Source: Tetrastigma voinierianum
Lineage: Eukaryota > Streptophyta > Magnoliopsida > Vitales > Vitaceae
Assembly (NCBI GenBank): GCA_016808115.1
Contig: JAEQBH010002182.1
Coordinates: 124,001-188,000, forward strand
Length of the DNA: 64,000 nucleotides
Reading direction: 5' to 3'
This document shows, one piece after another, positions 36,701 to 47,800 of the stretch; the stretch's first letter is position 1; each line of letters begins with the position of its first letter. The notes under the pieces are model-generated. The model saw only the letters and a program-made list of their open reading frames with translations. It did no database searches and had not been told where the DNA came from. The position numbers and the translations under genes were made by a program.

Positions 36701-37400
36701 GGTTCGAATCCTCTCAAACGGGTCGGGCCAGGAAAGGGGTCCCACACGTCTGGCCTACTTAATGCATAAGACCCGACTATCCCTACTCGAACCACCATGT
36801 CATTGCTCCGATTGGGTTAGAACTTCTGTTTCTTGGGGTTGGCGGAGTGTTTTCAAGACCCTTCTTGATTCATTCTGCGGATAGGAATGTACCACGGCTT
36901 TGCATCAATTGGCACAAGTTTGCAGTCTCTATGGTATGGCCTTCCTCTGTACAGTTCTTAGCTTCCCAGGAGTTCATCGGTTGTCAATACAGGTCTTTGC
37001 TTCTCCACTTTGACATTTGCTTTCTGGAATTTGTTCGTGCAATTTAGGCATCTCGATTTTTGTGGGGATGATGGCTGATCCATGCGTGAGGGTGAAGCGG
37101 TGATACCCGGTCGACCTTCTAATTTGGTTCTATGGGCTATCAAAACCAGCCCAGTAGTTCATTGTGCGTCTTTCTTTAATTTGAATGTAGTTGAGGACTA
37201 TCAGAGTCTTATTATATACTTCTTCATTAGTTACTATGTGAGTCTTGTGGGGTGAGTACAAGTTTTTATTTTCAATTATTTGCAAAATTCACAGTATACC
37301 CGACTATCGGTGTGGCCCATTGTGGTTTGTCGATTGGGGTGTTGAACCTGCACCTGATGTTCTTATCTGGAGACCAAACCAGCCTCTTTATCTTTGATGG
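36701..37400. other. Unassigned transposon-derived interval
   Basis: I see no gene, LTR terminus or domain. Short ORFs (36672-36884, 36847-37047) have no motif. It lies between LTR-type repeats and gypsy integrase, so it is most likely the 3' part of the gypsy element below or another nested fragment. Confidence 0.3.
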
Positions 37401-37444
37401 ATAAGGGCTTAAACTTCTATCCATTTAAAAATAGTCGGTGGCAA

Positions 37445-37633
37445 CTAGTATGCTTCTTCTAAGGCTGGGGCGTTAGGCAATGACCGCATAATATCCATTC
37501 CCCGAGAGAAGAGCGAGAGGCTCGTTATGGTCAGGTCGAGTCTTGGCGGCACCTTTGAAAGCGGGGTCTTTATTTGGCAACGGTCAAAGCTAACATGGTG
37601 ACTAAATGCGCACGCATGGTTGTTGATAACCAT
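37445..37633 (-). pseudogene. Gypsy integrase remnant
   Basis: The minus strand reads LTITSLSLFSRGMDIMRSLP and NAPALEE. This corresponds to the integrase segment 'SPWPFAQWGMDIVGPLPNAPAQ' typical of grapevine-like gypsy pol, including the first catalytic Asp of the DD35E core (in MDI). The second Asp and Glu are not found. Confidence 0.6.
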
Positions 37634-37849
37634 GACTGCTTAGGTATGGCTCACATGGGCGGCGTGCTAGCTTGGATGATTTCACATACTGACATGAGTT
37701 CCGCGTGCCTTTATCCTCTTTGCAGTGGTGAGGCATTGGGTGACCGTCTGAGGCTGTTATATAGCTTCACAGTTCACGAGGATACGTGCGCCTTGTCACT
37801 TCCCTACCCTACATGAGGCGAAAATGAGAGTCATTACAGGAATTTGAGA

Positions 37850-39360
37850 CTCTCTCTTTCTTTCGGACATTAGTGGGCTTGTTGACTAAACAAATCGTAA
37901 GGAAATAAAATTCTAATACCCTTCGTAGTGGTGGTTATTTATCTGCTCCCATATTCTGAATATATTTCTTGTACATAAATAAATTTCACTACTTACAAAA
38001 CTTTTCCATTTTACATTACAAAATAATTTGAAACCTTCAATTAGACTCCCTACTGAAGATATCTTATTTTGGCTGAATAGAATCTTCTGAGCTCCTCTTC
38101 GATTACTACTGCAACGGATGAAACACGTCTTGAAACTTATAACTTAGTGAAACATATGTGGCAGCCAGTGATCACGTTTACGAATACATAAAACAATAAT
38201 CGAGTTCGTCTATAGAATTCTTTATAGAGTTTCAATAATACCTTGATTAACATGCCTTGGAACTTTCATATCTATCGTAGGAGTTCAAAATAGATATCAT
38301 ATACAGGGAGCACTTGAGGGTACAATGCAGAACAGAACAGACTGATTTCTTATGCTTACTTCTTATTCATCATTCAGATTCTTATTATTTAATTTCATGT
38401 ATCTTATTATTCGAGTATACAACATATAAGTATTTGCCTGCATAGACCTAATAATGAATGAAAAGGACACATTACAATAGGTATCAGGAAGATACGATCA
38501 CGATCTGAACCTGGTGATGCCTACCCGCGTAATAGAAGTGTCGTAGCACTATGAGTCTTGAAGCGCGAAACCGAGCGCTATTCATTCACTATTTGGTCTT
38601 AAGCAGATATACAATTATATGTATTTCAAAACTCGTTTTATCATTCTTAATCCATTGTTAGCAAATGAGGGGCGAAATAATGTTTGCTTTTTAAGGCAGC
38701 GACAAATTGCAAATATTTCATATATTTTATGCTTATGCGAACCCTTTATTCACTTATTAGGATTCTCATTAATCAAATAGATAATTGTTAAGTGGAAGAA
38801 AGCAACGTATATTTCTACCAATTGTACTGGCGGAGAGTTGCTGCCTAGTGACATCACTATGTTAAGTAGGATAAAAAATTGAAAAAATGTCTTACACAAA
38901 GTTTCCATACACAAATAGTTTCCATCTTAATATCGAACAAGTGTTGAAACTTGAGCAAGTATCCGTACACAAAGTTTTGCCATGGATTCTCTCTGCCTCT
39001 TCCCTTCTTCCTTCTTACTTTCTCCTTCTCATTTTTCCCACCAAATTGCCCTAACTCTCAAGCAAAAAATGGGATTTTTCTAAGGCCTTGTTTGGCCTTA
39101 TCAATTATTAAAATTTCTCTTCTTTTTCATTTTAGTCACTCTACTTTGTTATTCGTCAACATTAAATTCTTATAATACCATATCATCTTTTCATCTTATG
39201 TCTCTTGGGTCCTTAAATTGGAAAATTAATAATTTATCCTTAACTCTTGGATAAATCTCAGGTTTTTATCATTTTTCTTACTTAGCATTTAAATTCCGGA
39301 AAATACAAAATTTTCTTTTCTTATACTATAAAACTAAAATAACTACTAGGATCAATGAGT
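37850..39360. other. AT-rich block interrupting gypsy pol, possibly a nested solo LTR
   Basis: The stretch lies between RNase H and integrase remnants and has no pol similarity. 'ttgagcaagtatccgtacacaaag' at 38951 and a pyrimidine-rich tract at 38985-39060, followed by 'aaggccttgtttggcctta', look like LTR or MITE sequence. I could not find a matching pair of termini or a target duplication. Confidence 0.4.
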
Positions 39361-39476
39361 CGAAAATTGTTACACACACGGACACAGATCTTATAGGCCA
39401 AACTACATTATCAGGAAGTTCTCCGACTCGAACATCGGACTATTAGAGTCATCCCAGAAAGACCATAACCGTCTAT

Positions 39477-40521
39477 TTAAACACCCAGGTTGGTAGTGTC
39501 GGCGACTACGGGTGGTAGTAAACGGGGAGGAGCATCATTTCTTTTATTGGTAGGGACGCGGCCACGACTGCCAAAGCGTCTGCCTTTTCGTTTGAATCTC
39601 TTGGGACATGCTCTAGTCGCCAAGCTATAAAGCTTCCTAGTTGTAGGTTGACCAAACTTACATACTTGGTTATGCATTGGTCTCTTGCTTCATATTCTCC
39701 ATTTACCTGCCCTACCACCAACTGAGAGTAGCTTCTTATGTTGATTTTTTCTAAGGATACAAAGATTGAGAGGTCGATCCCGGCTATGATTGCTTCGTAT
39801 TGATATAGTATTAGACGGAAATCTAAATGTATGTCTATTGGCCTACGATCAGGCTTTAGAGTTGCACAGTCTCACCTGGGTTGATCAGATTGTCATGAAG
39901 CACCATACACATTTAGGGTTCTGAGGCTGTGATTTCGTTTCTGACGAGATTTATCTGCAGTGCGACCGATGTCACGCTAGCATGACGAGGTTTATATTGA
40001 ATCTGAGACTCACTCGGCTCGATCGCCCGGTGAGCCATCGCCTTGACCGTCGAGCTTATGTATAATGCTTGCTAGAGAGGGAGGTTGGTGAGTCTGATGA
40101 TAGGGTGCGCCCTGAGAGAGAAATGGGACGAGTTTTTTAGTAGCAATCACGGAGGCAGTCTTGGCTGCTGAAGACCAGGTGTATCGGGTTTCTACCTTGG
40201 CGGACGCTACGAAGCATATAGGTCTACCCTTCAGATTTTCATCTTCTTTGAACCAATATTGCACTCAGATTCCCGGGCGCGAATAAGATAAAGTATGTCT
40301 TGAAACGAGACTCGTAGGCCCAATGATTCGGTGGGAGAATCTGCGATTAACGTAAGTGCATGGTCGCATGCTTGATTCCAGTCAACTTGTTGGGCTCCCT
40401 TTAGGGTGGCAAAGAACGACTCTAAACAATCTATGAAGCTTGAATGGCAAGATAAGCGAGGGCGCCGATCGATCAGTGGGTTGTTGTACCCTTTTAGGAG
40501 GCGAGAGCACGAGTCCATCAT
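39477..40521 (-). pseudogene. Gypsy RNase H remnant
   Basis: Readable pieces on the minus strand include SFFATLKGAQQVDWNQACDH (40430-40360), FKEDENLKGRPICFVA (40250-40200), AAKKL-like residues (about 40150), and VVGQVNGEYEARDQ...KYVSLV...LEHVPRDSNEKADALA (39721-39560). The last two form the second RNase H strip with the SNEKADALA box. Several frameshifts separate them. Confidence 0.75.
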
Positions 40522-40739
40522 GGCATTAAGCTAGATAGGATTAATTTCATCCTCTCACGTTACCATAAGCCAGTTTGCCGTGACGCCGTGGCGCACTTCA
40601 GGGTTAAGTTTCATCTTGTTTTGTGCTGGCTTCAAAAGACTTACTTTTGTAGATGCCTTATTGGCGGTCAGGTGTTCTTTCGGTTTGTAGTATATAATCG
40701 ATACCAAGATACCATGGATTAACCTATTAATGGTCAGAA

Positions 40740-41000
40740 TATCTTGGTCACCATCCTTTGATAAGTTGCCCCTATGTTTTTCAAGCCAAACGACATCACG
40801 TTATAGCAGTACAATCCATGTGGTGTAATGAATTTTGTTTTCTCCACGTCAGGCGGATGTAGAGGAACATGATGGCATCTGGGAAGGCGTTAGAAATTTT
40901 GTGAATACCATGTCAGGCACATTGCATCTAATTTGATCTATATCAAAGCGAGAAGCGGGGAATTAGCTACCTTTGCCTTATTGGCAGCGATGGGGAGGCG
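40740..41000 (-). pseudogene. Gypsy reverse transcriptase remnant
   Basis: The minus strand at 40822-40752 reads YCYNVMSFGLKNIGATYQR, the RT signature just before the YIDD box. The YIDD box itself is not recognisable at 40740-40690. Upstream, at 41200-41450, a protease/linker-like strip (DLKIFTMPYGIVV, STHHQ) matches 'PYNAIVGR...STYHQ' only loosely. Confidence 0.7.
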
Positions 41001-42349
41001 TTGGAAGGTTTGTGCCCTGCCAGTTTATCGACCATAGCTCAAAGTGTGCTCGAAGCGGGCATCCATCTATGTTCTTGACGGCGTGGTCGTAGCTACTCCC
41101 TTTCTTCCCATTGGAATGAAGGGCTAACGTGGAGTGAACTTCTATGGCGTTTATCATTCGCACTTTTTCCAATGGATCTACAAATTGTGGTCCTTTTCTT
41201 CGCCCGATGCGGGTGGCATCTTGTGATTGCTAATACGCGAGGTCTCTAATCGTCGAGTACGTTGAATTACTTCCACCATCTGCTCACATGGGCCGGAGTT
41301 GATAGCATTGCCTTGCATTGAGCCAAAGTCGACACTTCGCGTTTGTCGATTATTTATTTGGTGATGCGTTGAAGTAAATCCTTCATAAGTCACGACGATC
41401 CCATATGGCATTGTAAAAATTTTTAAGTCTCGGCGATTGAGCAAAACCTGACTGGTGGCCCAACGAGACTTTCACAAGAAGTGTGACATCTTCTAGCGTC
41501 GCTGTAGTTGTTCCATTGAAACCAAAGAGGATTCGCTCAGTTGAATTTAGAATGTTAGAATAAAGCGCCGCCCATGAAGGCCAGGAAGTTCGCGATAATC
41601 AGTCGCGTTTGCGGATCCGCGACACCCATGCGCGTAAGCCATTAATACGGTGATTACGAGGCATCATAGTGAAACCTGATGACCTTGTTGATTCGCGCGA
41701 AGGAAAGGATATGGAACCGTCTATTGGCTGACTTCCCTTGGTTGCTTTTGCGTGTGAATTAGCATGCACCACGACCTTAACGCGATCCTGCGGCGAGGTT
41801 TGCCTGGCGGCGTTTTGATTGATATGCGGTATTAGTCGGGCCGCCTAGTATATAGTTTATGTTTAGTGGGTTCCGTGAACCCGCTTATTTGTGGTTAATA
41901 ATTCTACAGTAGATTTATAGGCTCCTTATGATCTACTTCCACACGAGGTACCTCACGAGTGTCTTGCGTGATAAGCTTTCTCACAGAACTTTAGACTTAG
42001 CCTGGGTTGTTTTTCGTGTCATAGTCCACTGTCATATGGGATTTGTTTCTCTAAGCGGGATCCATGCCCGAGATAGGTCTTGTAGTTTGAAATTTGGTAG
42101 GTCGCGAATAAAAGTATGACCTTCGTATAAGGATATTCGAGGGGTGAATTGCGAGAGCTTTCTCTCACTTATGAGATTGGTCTCGGGGTCACTTTACAGG
42201 TTGTTGCTTTCGAATGTTATCCTCCGGCGTTGAGTGTTGTCTCGCACGTATAACTCTTGTTGTTATTCATTCTTGGCGGAGTCTGAGATAGTAGTGGAAG
42301 AAATTCGACGGCGAAACCTCTGAAGTTATGAATGACCGCATCCATGATG

Positions 42350-43380
42350 TAAATCTATTTATTAGACAGCTTGCCCGAACCTCCTTATGAAGTCCCGTAT
42401 GGACTCTTTATCGTGTTTCAAAATAGTTTACAAGGAACTAATATTCCTTTTTTGGCCTTGGCTATAAGTCTTTGCCGAATGAATACTCCCAAAGTTCAAT
42501 AGAAAACATATTTATTAAGTTTGGCGAGCTTGAAACAGCTAGTGTAGGGACTCATGAGCTAGGCAGAGAAAACTTGCATAGTAGAAGGTCATTATCGAGC
42601 ATTCTAAAGTCATCGCTAGTGTAATGAAGCATGTGATCGTAGGGTGGAGTTACATAGTGAAGTTGGTATGACAAGCCTGGGCCGGAATGACTCGTGGTCG
42701 AGAATGTGTCGCTCACAGGGCGAAGCATGTATTGGACTTGAATGTTCTTTATGACGGTAAGTAAGTGTATGGGTCTGTATCGAAGGTGGGGTATACTGAC
42801 GACATGGATGAACGCCCGTGGGTAATGCAAATGCATTCTCAGGCGCTTCGTTTGGCTAGTTCTGCCCTCGGCCATTTTCTCTTCTTACTCGGCGGAATGT
42901 GCCATTATTGACGTTGCTAAATGCAGGGCGATACGAGTGTCTTTGGCGGGACCTGGCCTTGTTACTTTTGCTAGGAGAGATTTGAGATTGCGGATGATTA
43001 GTGTTTGTAGGAACACTCTACGTTGCCGGGGGCGATGGTTTCCTTTCTTTATCACGGCGATCGGATGCCTTGGCAAGCTATCTTACACATCTCTCTTTCA
43101 CGGTCAGGCCTTTTCACTGGGCTTGTAAACGATTTTTTGTCACACTACAAATGTTTAGCGCAATCCTGCAATTCCATCTGCCTTACTTGCTCCTCCTGTT
43201 TCTTCTCCATGTCTTGGGCTTGATGAAGGGTGTCTTGACCAGATTAAATGGAGTTGCTTATCCTTCATGGTGTGTTGTTAGGCGAATCGGATGTGAAGAA
43301 TACGTAGAAGCTCTTTTGGTGCCCAGACTCACTGGAAATGCGTGGGTAAAGCTACCTTGTGTCGTCGATGTAACTTTGTT
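42350..43380 (-). pseudogene. Gypsy gag remnant
   Basis: Readable pieces: PPYDHMLHYTSDDF and DNDLLLCKFSLPSS (42655-42552), HDKESIRDFIRRFGQ-like (42425-42370), and the coiled-coil start near 43380-43050 that is homologous to 25121-24930. These residues fit a retrotransposon gag (PF03732-type). The ORF is broken into several frames. Confidence 0.75.
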
Positions 43381-43390
43381 CGATTCCCCT

Positions 43391-43399
43391 GACGGCGCC
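43391..43399 (-). other. Primer binding site of the gypsy element
   Basis: The minus strand reads GGCGCCGTC next to the LTR edge, a TGGCGCCGTCTG-like site with the first T lost. The equivalent site at 25352-25359 is intact. Confidence 0.6.
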
Positions 43400-43401
43400 T
43401 G

Positions 43402-43974
43402 ATTACCCCCGATTTACACAGTTATCACCTAACCTTTGGGCGTCGGTGCGATGTAAACACGCAAAAAAAGGGGGGGTCCAGCTGACGGTGTGCGTCAGCT
43501 CTGGTGATTAAGTTTGCGAGTGATGGAGAAGAGGAAGGAGGAAGTTGGCGCGATTAAATTGCATACCTCTCTCGTGGAGAGTTTTTCTCTTTGCTCTGAA
43601 ATTTATAAGCGATTATAGGGAAGATAATCACCGTGATTTTGGTGATAAAATTCTTTTAAGCATCGGGGCCCAATTATACTCTTATTAAAGATTCATATTT
43701 TTGGGAACGTATGAGATTTGGATACAGGGAGATGCGGCCAGATCATCTCGTGTCTGTGTTATAATATCATTGTCAATAAAACACCGTATACGGTGGGATG
43801 ATAGTGGGGGACTCGAGAGTCTCGGATCAAGTTTGGAAGAATTCTAGTCTGGTTGGTTGTACCTGGTTTAATACGATTAGGCGGAGTCTTGGAGCCGTTT
43901 ACGTGATGTGGAGCCGACAGATTGTGCTGATTGTTTATTGAAGTAATAGATCTGTGCAAGGTCATGATACTGCA
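43402..43974 (-). repeat. 5' LTR of the gypsy element (about 573 bp)
   Basis: It aligns in order with the LTRs at 25.4 and 26.4 kb ('gtgatggagaagaggaagga', 'ttgcatacctctctcg', 'gattatagggaagataatca', 'gtatgagatttggatacagg', 'ggtgggatgatagtggggga', 'aggtcatgatac'). It sits directly upstream of the PBS and gag of the minus-strand gypsy. Confidence 0.75.
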
Positions 43975-44467
43975 GTTGAAATTTGCATTTGAATAATATA
44001 ATTAGATAAATACAACAATATTGAGACTAAATTAATGCTTGGAAATTATGTTTTAAGGTAGTTTTGATAGTGTTAAAAATTTTAAATAGAATAATAATGT
44101 ATTCATGAAAACTTCAACAAACAGAGTAACAAAGCATGATCAAGAATTTTATATGATAGACTTTAGAAGAAAAAAAAAAAAGAGTATTTCAACTTAGCGA
44201 TAAGGAGGTTGTCTAAACAAGGATAAAGGAAGGTGGGTTCGGAGGGTTTACATCCACTATCGGAGATATGGCCAGAATGATTTGCATTTTCAGTCACAAT
44301 GGATGAAAAGGATTGACCAACAAACCACGCCTCTACTATTATTACTTTTAGTTGAACAATTAAAGATGGGATGGGTTGGTCCCAGGCTCACCACCCCACA
44401 ACCCTTTGTTGATTACAGGACTCTGTGAGATCTGTGAATTTTACATGTGAAATATAAAGAATCAGTA

Positions 44468-44512
<45 letters not shown>

Positions 44513-44847
44513 TCCTCCTCTATGATTCATTTGATTATTTATACCACTTTCATTCTTGTTGCCCTGGTCCCCAGAGGGACAAAGATAAGCAATTAAAGTC
44601 GTCTCAATCATAAATCAATTTCAGAGGGACGGCATGATATATTCTGTCCCCAGAAGAATCAAACGCAATATGTTATTATTTGTTAATAACCCAATCGCTA
44701 TCTAATCTCTATCGCTCTTTCTTGTTCTCAGACAGTCTTTGGCGTTGCAGAGCTTTTCTTGCTCAACCGATCCTTCCAAAGTCCACAAAACCGCCTCAAG
44801 AAAAACAGCTTCAATTTTCAAAACCCAGCAAACAAAAATCAAAACCC
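43975..44847 (+). promoter_or_regulatory. Upstream region of the AMP1-like gene
   Basis: It contains a (TA)n microsatellite at 44469-44508 and AT-rich sequence. The frame of the AMP1-like protein stays open back to an in-frame ATG at 44680 (56 more codons). Those residues are low-complexity and not family-like, so I prefer the ATG at 44848. No clear TATA box is separable from the TA repeat. Confidence 0.4.
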
Positions 44848-47800
44848 ATGTCGAAAGTCAAAGTCTTCGTCTGTATAGCCATAGCCACCTCTCTCTTCTT
44901 CCTACTCTTTCCTTCGCCTCCAAAATCCTCATACCATTCCCTCTACATCTCCGGCTCCCTGTCCCACAATGCCTCAATATCACACCACCTCTACATCCTC
45001 ACTAGGCGGCCACACATCGCCGGCTCAAAAGCCAACGCTGATGCTGCCGCCTATGTCTTCTCCACCCTCTCTTCCCACGCAATCCCATCTCATATGGTGT
45101 CTCTGATATCCTTCTTTCATGCCCACTCTCCCGTTCCCTGACACTGGTAAGACCACCCCAAGAGCCACCTACCACCTTCGATCTCCGCCAGGAAGATCTA
45201 CGATAACGACCCATATGTGACGTGGCATCGAAGTGGTGCCCACTTTCCCACGCATATGCAAAGTCATTTCTCTGATAGGGCCGGTAGTGTATGCACGTGA
45301 ACTATGGGCGTGTGGAGGGACTACGAGGTCCTGAAAGAAATCGGGGGTAAGCGTGGAGGGTACTGTTGTTTAGCGAGGTATGGAGAGATTTACAGAGCTG
45401 ACAGCATTGTTAAGGAATGCCTTTTCGGCCGGTGCTGTAGGGGCTGTTGTGTATACAGACAGGAAGGACTATGGTGGTGGGGGAGGTGACGCAAGGTGGT
45501 TCCCCGACGACAAATGGATGCCATAAAAGTCGAGGAGTTCAGGTGGGATCACTGCTCCTGTTGATGGAGACAGCTATAGGGTTGGGCAAGTACCAGGGAG
45601 GAGGAGTGTGAAAGGCTGTCAGAGGAGGAAGTGGAGAAGGGAGGGGGTGTTGCTATGATACCTTCATTACCCATATCTGCAAAAGATGGTGAAGCAATTA
45701 TGCGAACACTTGGTGGACAAGTTGCGAATGATGATTGGCAAGGAAGCACAGACGCCCCTGTTTACAGGGTTGGACCAGGACCAGCATTTCTGAATCTCAG
45801 TTACTCTGTAAGTACAAAAGTACTCAACTGGGTAAGGTCCGGGTATTGTTAGGGGATGTTAATAATCTGTGGCTTCGGCTAGACAAGTCTTATCAGTGGA
45901 AAAGAACAGGCAGATAATGAGATCATTTTTTTGGGTGGGTTTTCAGGGAGAAAGGGCATACAATTCAGAATCATGTTTGATCAGAGAACAAAGGAAGCTG
46001 ATCGTGTGTCAAAAAACTTTTGAAGGAATGCAGGCACTAAGCATGAACAAACATCCATAGAATTGGGACAAAAAAACTCACTCATCTAGAGTGATCATAT
46101 AAAAGACCTACCTTTAGGTTTTCATAGTCACTGAATTGCAATTAATTTAGATTTGTCATTCTCATTGTGCAGGATGCTGGACATTTAGACTGTTTGATCC
46201 TAACAGCGACATATCTACTTGTAAATTGTTCAATTCTGTTACAACTCTTATATCAAGAACCACCATGGCTTCCCATAATTCAAGGCAGGCGTTCACCTGG
46301 TCTCTGGATGTAGGTTGCTCTGAGATTACAAAGCTGCAGAAGGAAGTGGAGGCCTCAGGCGGACAATAGTCCTGTGCAATTGGGATGCTGAGGAGTATGG
46401 CCTGGTCTCTGTCTCTCTCTCCCCACGGCATCTTCTCCATTTCTCAACTACTTGATGTAGCTGAAATTCATACTGTCTGCTAATTCCAGATAGGATCGAC
46501 AGATCAGTTGAAGAACAGGAGATGCTATTCAGACTGTTGCTTGTTGTGCTGACTGTGCAAAGTGTCTGGAGCAGGATTTCTGGCGCCTCTGCAACTCCAC
46601 AACGATGAGCTACTCAAACGAGGCATCTACAATTATCAAATGAAGTACTAACAGCACAAGCATAAAATCAGGTTTGATTCTAAAGTGTCATGAAATAAAA
46701 GGAAAATTATTTTATCATGTTTGATTCTTCAGGTAATTTTAGTGACAAGAAATTCATTCCTCTAGATGTGTATGGTTGTACTTGCCTTATGTTGATTTTT
46801 TGAAGGTTAAAGATCCAGATAACTCCTCACAATCTATCTACCAATCATGGGTTGGCTCCAACTGGCGCTCTCCCACTGCCAAAGCATCACATTGTTTAAA
46901 AATCTTTATGTTCCCTAGATGATGTGATTAACGCCAGAAGGATGAGTTCAAACTATTGACTCTGTATAAAAACAGTGAATTACACAAGCCTCTATCAAGC
47001 AAATAATAAATTATTCAACGCTATATTACTAATCAACAATTAGTTCCACATAATAAATGATTTTTATCAGAAACAGGCGCCTTAGTCTATTTTCACTTAG
47101 TTATACCATTAACTCTGTTACAAATTTAATTTTCATTAATATGAGATGGACCTTGATGGTGGATCTAGATTTTGCCGCTTTTATTAACCTCATTGGTGAT
47201 TAACTAACGATCTATTTTGGAAGAGTAAACAAACATCCCTCTTTGTCTTCTGTGGCACGGTTTCGTCTTCTCTGTGTATGTCTGTATATTGTTGTATTTG
47301 TTTGCTCATGCTTCTTTTGTATGAAATCAATCACTAACTTATCAAAAAAAAAAAAAAAAAAAGAGAGTTAAATTGGGTTCTCTAGAAGCATTAAAGAAAA
47401 GATCCTACTTACCCATACTATCACCCTTCCGGTCCAGTATATCACCAAATGTATCAACGTCTCAAAGATGTTGGGAAAGCTTTAATCATCAAAATCAACA
47501 TAGCATTATTTATATCACCAGCATGTCAATATAGCATAATCATAATGTTTACATAATGATCTAAGCATGGTCCCTGAGAACCACTCAGCTGATGTCAAAG
47601 TGAAGAGGCAAGAAATTGTCAGAGTTTGTTATCTCATGTCTTCCTTAGAAGAAATTTAAAGTGGTTTGTTCAAATCATGGCTAGTCTGAACAGGTTTGAA
47701 TAACTTATTCAAGCAGTGTATTAAAATGTTAGCGAATATATTCGTTCTTACATATAATACTATCAATAACGTGGTTTTGAACGAATCTGTGAGATGTGGA

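Larger units (their letters stand above)
37400..43400 (-). mobile_element. Decayed Ty3/gypsy element (gag-pol) on the minus strand
   Basis: In minus-strand order: PBS at 43391-43399, gag (about 43380-42350), a protease-like strip (about 41450-41200), RT (about 41000-40500), RNase H (40521-39477) and an integrase core strip (about 37560-37445). RT before integrase gives the gypsy order. All parts carry stops and frameshifts. The gap between RNase H and integrase is filled by about 1.5 kb of AT-rich foreign sequence (37.85-39.36 kb). The 5' LTR is at 43402-43974. The same gag start and LTR appear in the deletion derivative at 24.4-25.9 kb, so both belong to one family. Confidence 0.8.

Noticed and set aside
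42937..43402. 133-codon plus-strand ORF as a host gene
   Set aside because: It is antisense to the gypsy gag start, which has a homologous copy at 24.93-25.12 kb.
44680..44847. Upstream in-frame ATG for AMP1
   Set aside because: The extra 56 residues are not family-like and would place the membrane anchor far inside. 44848 gives the usual short cytosolic tail.
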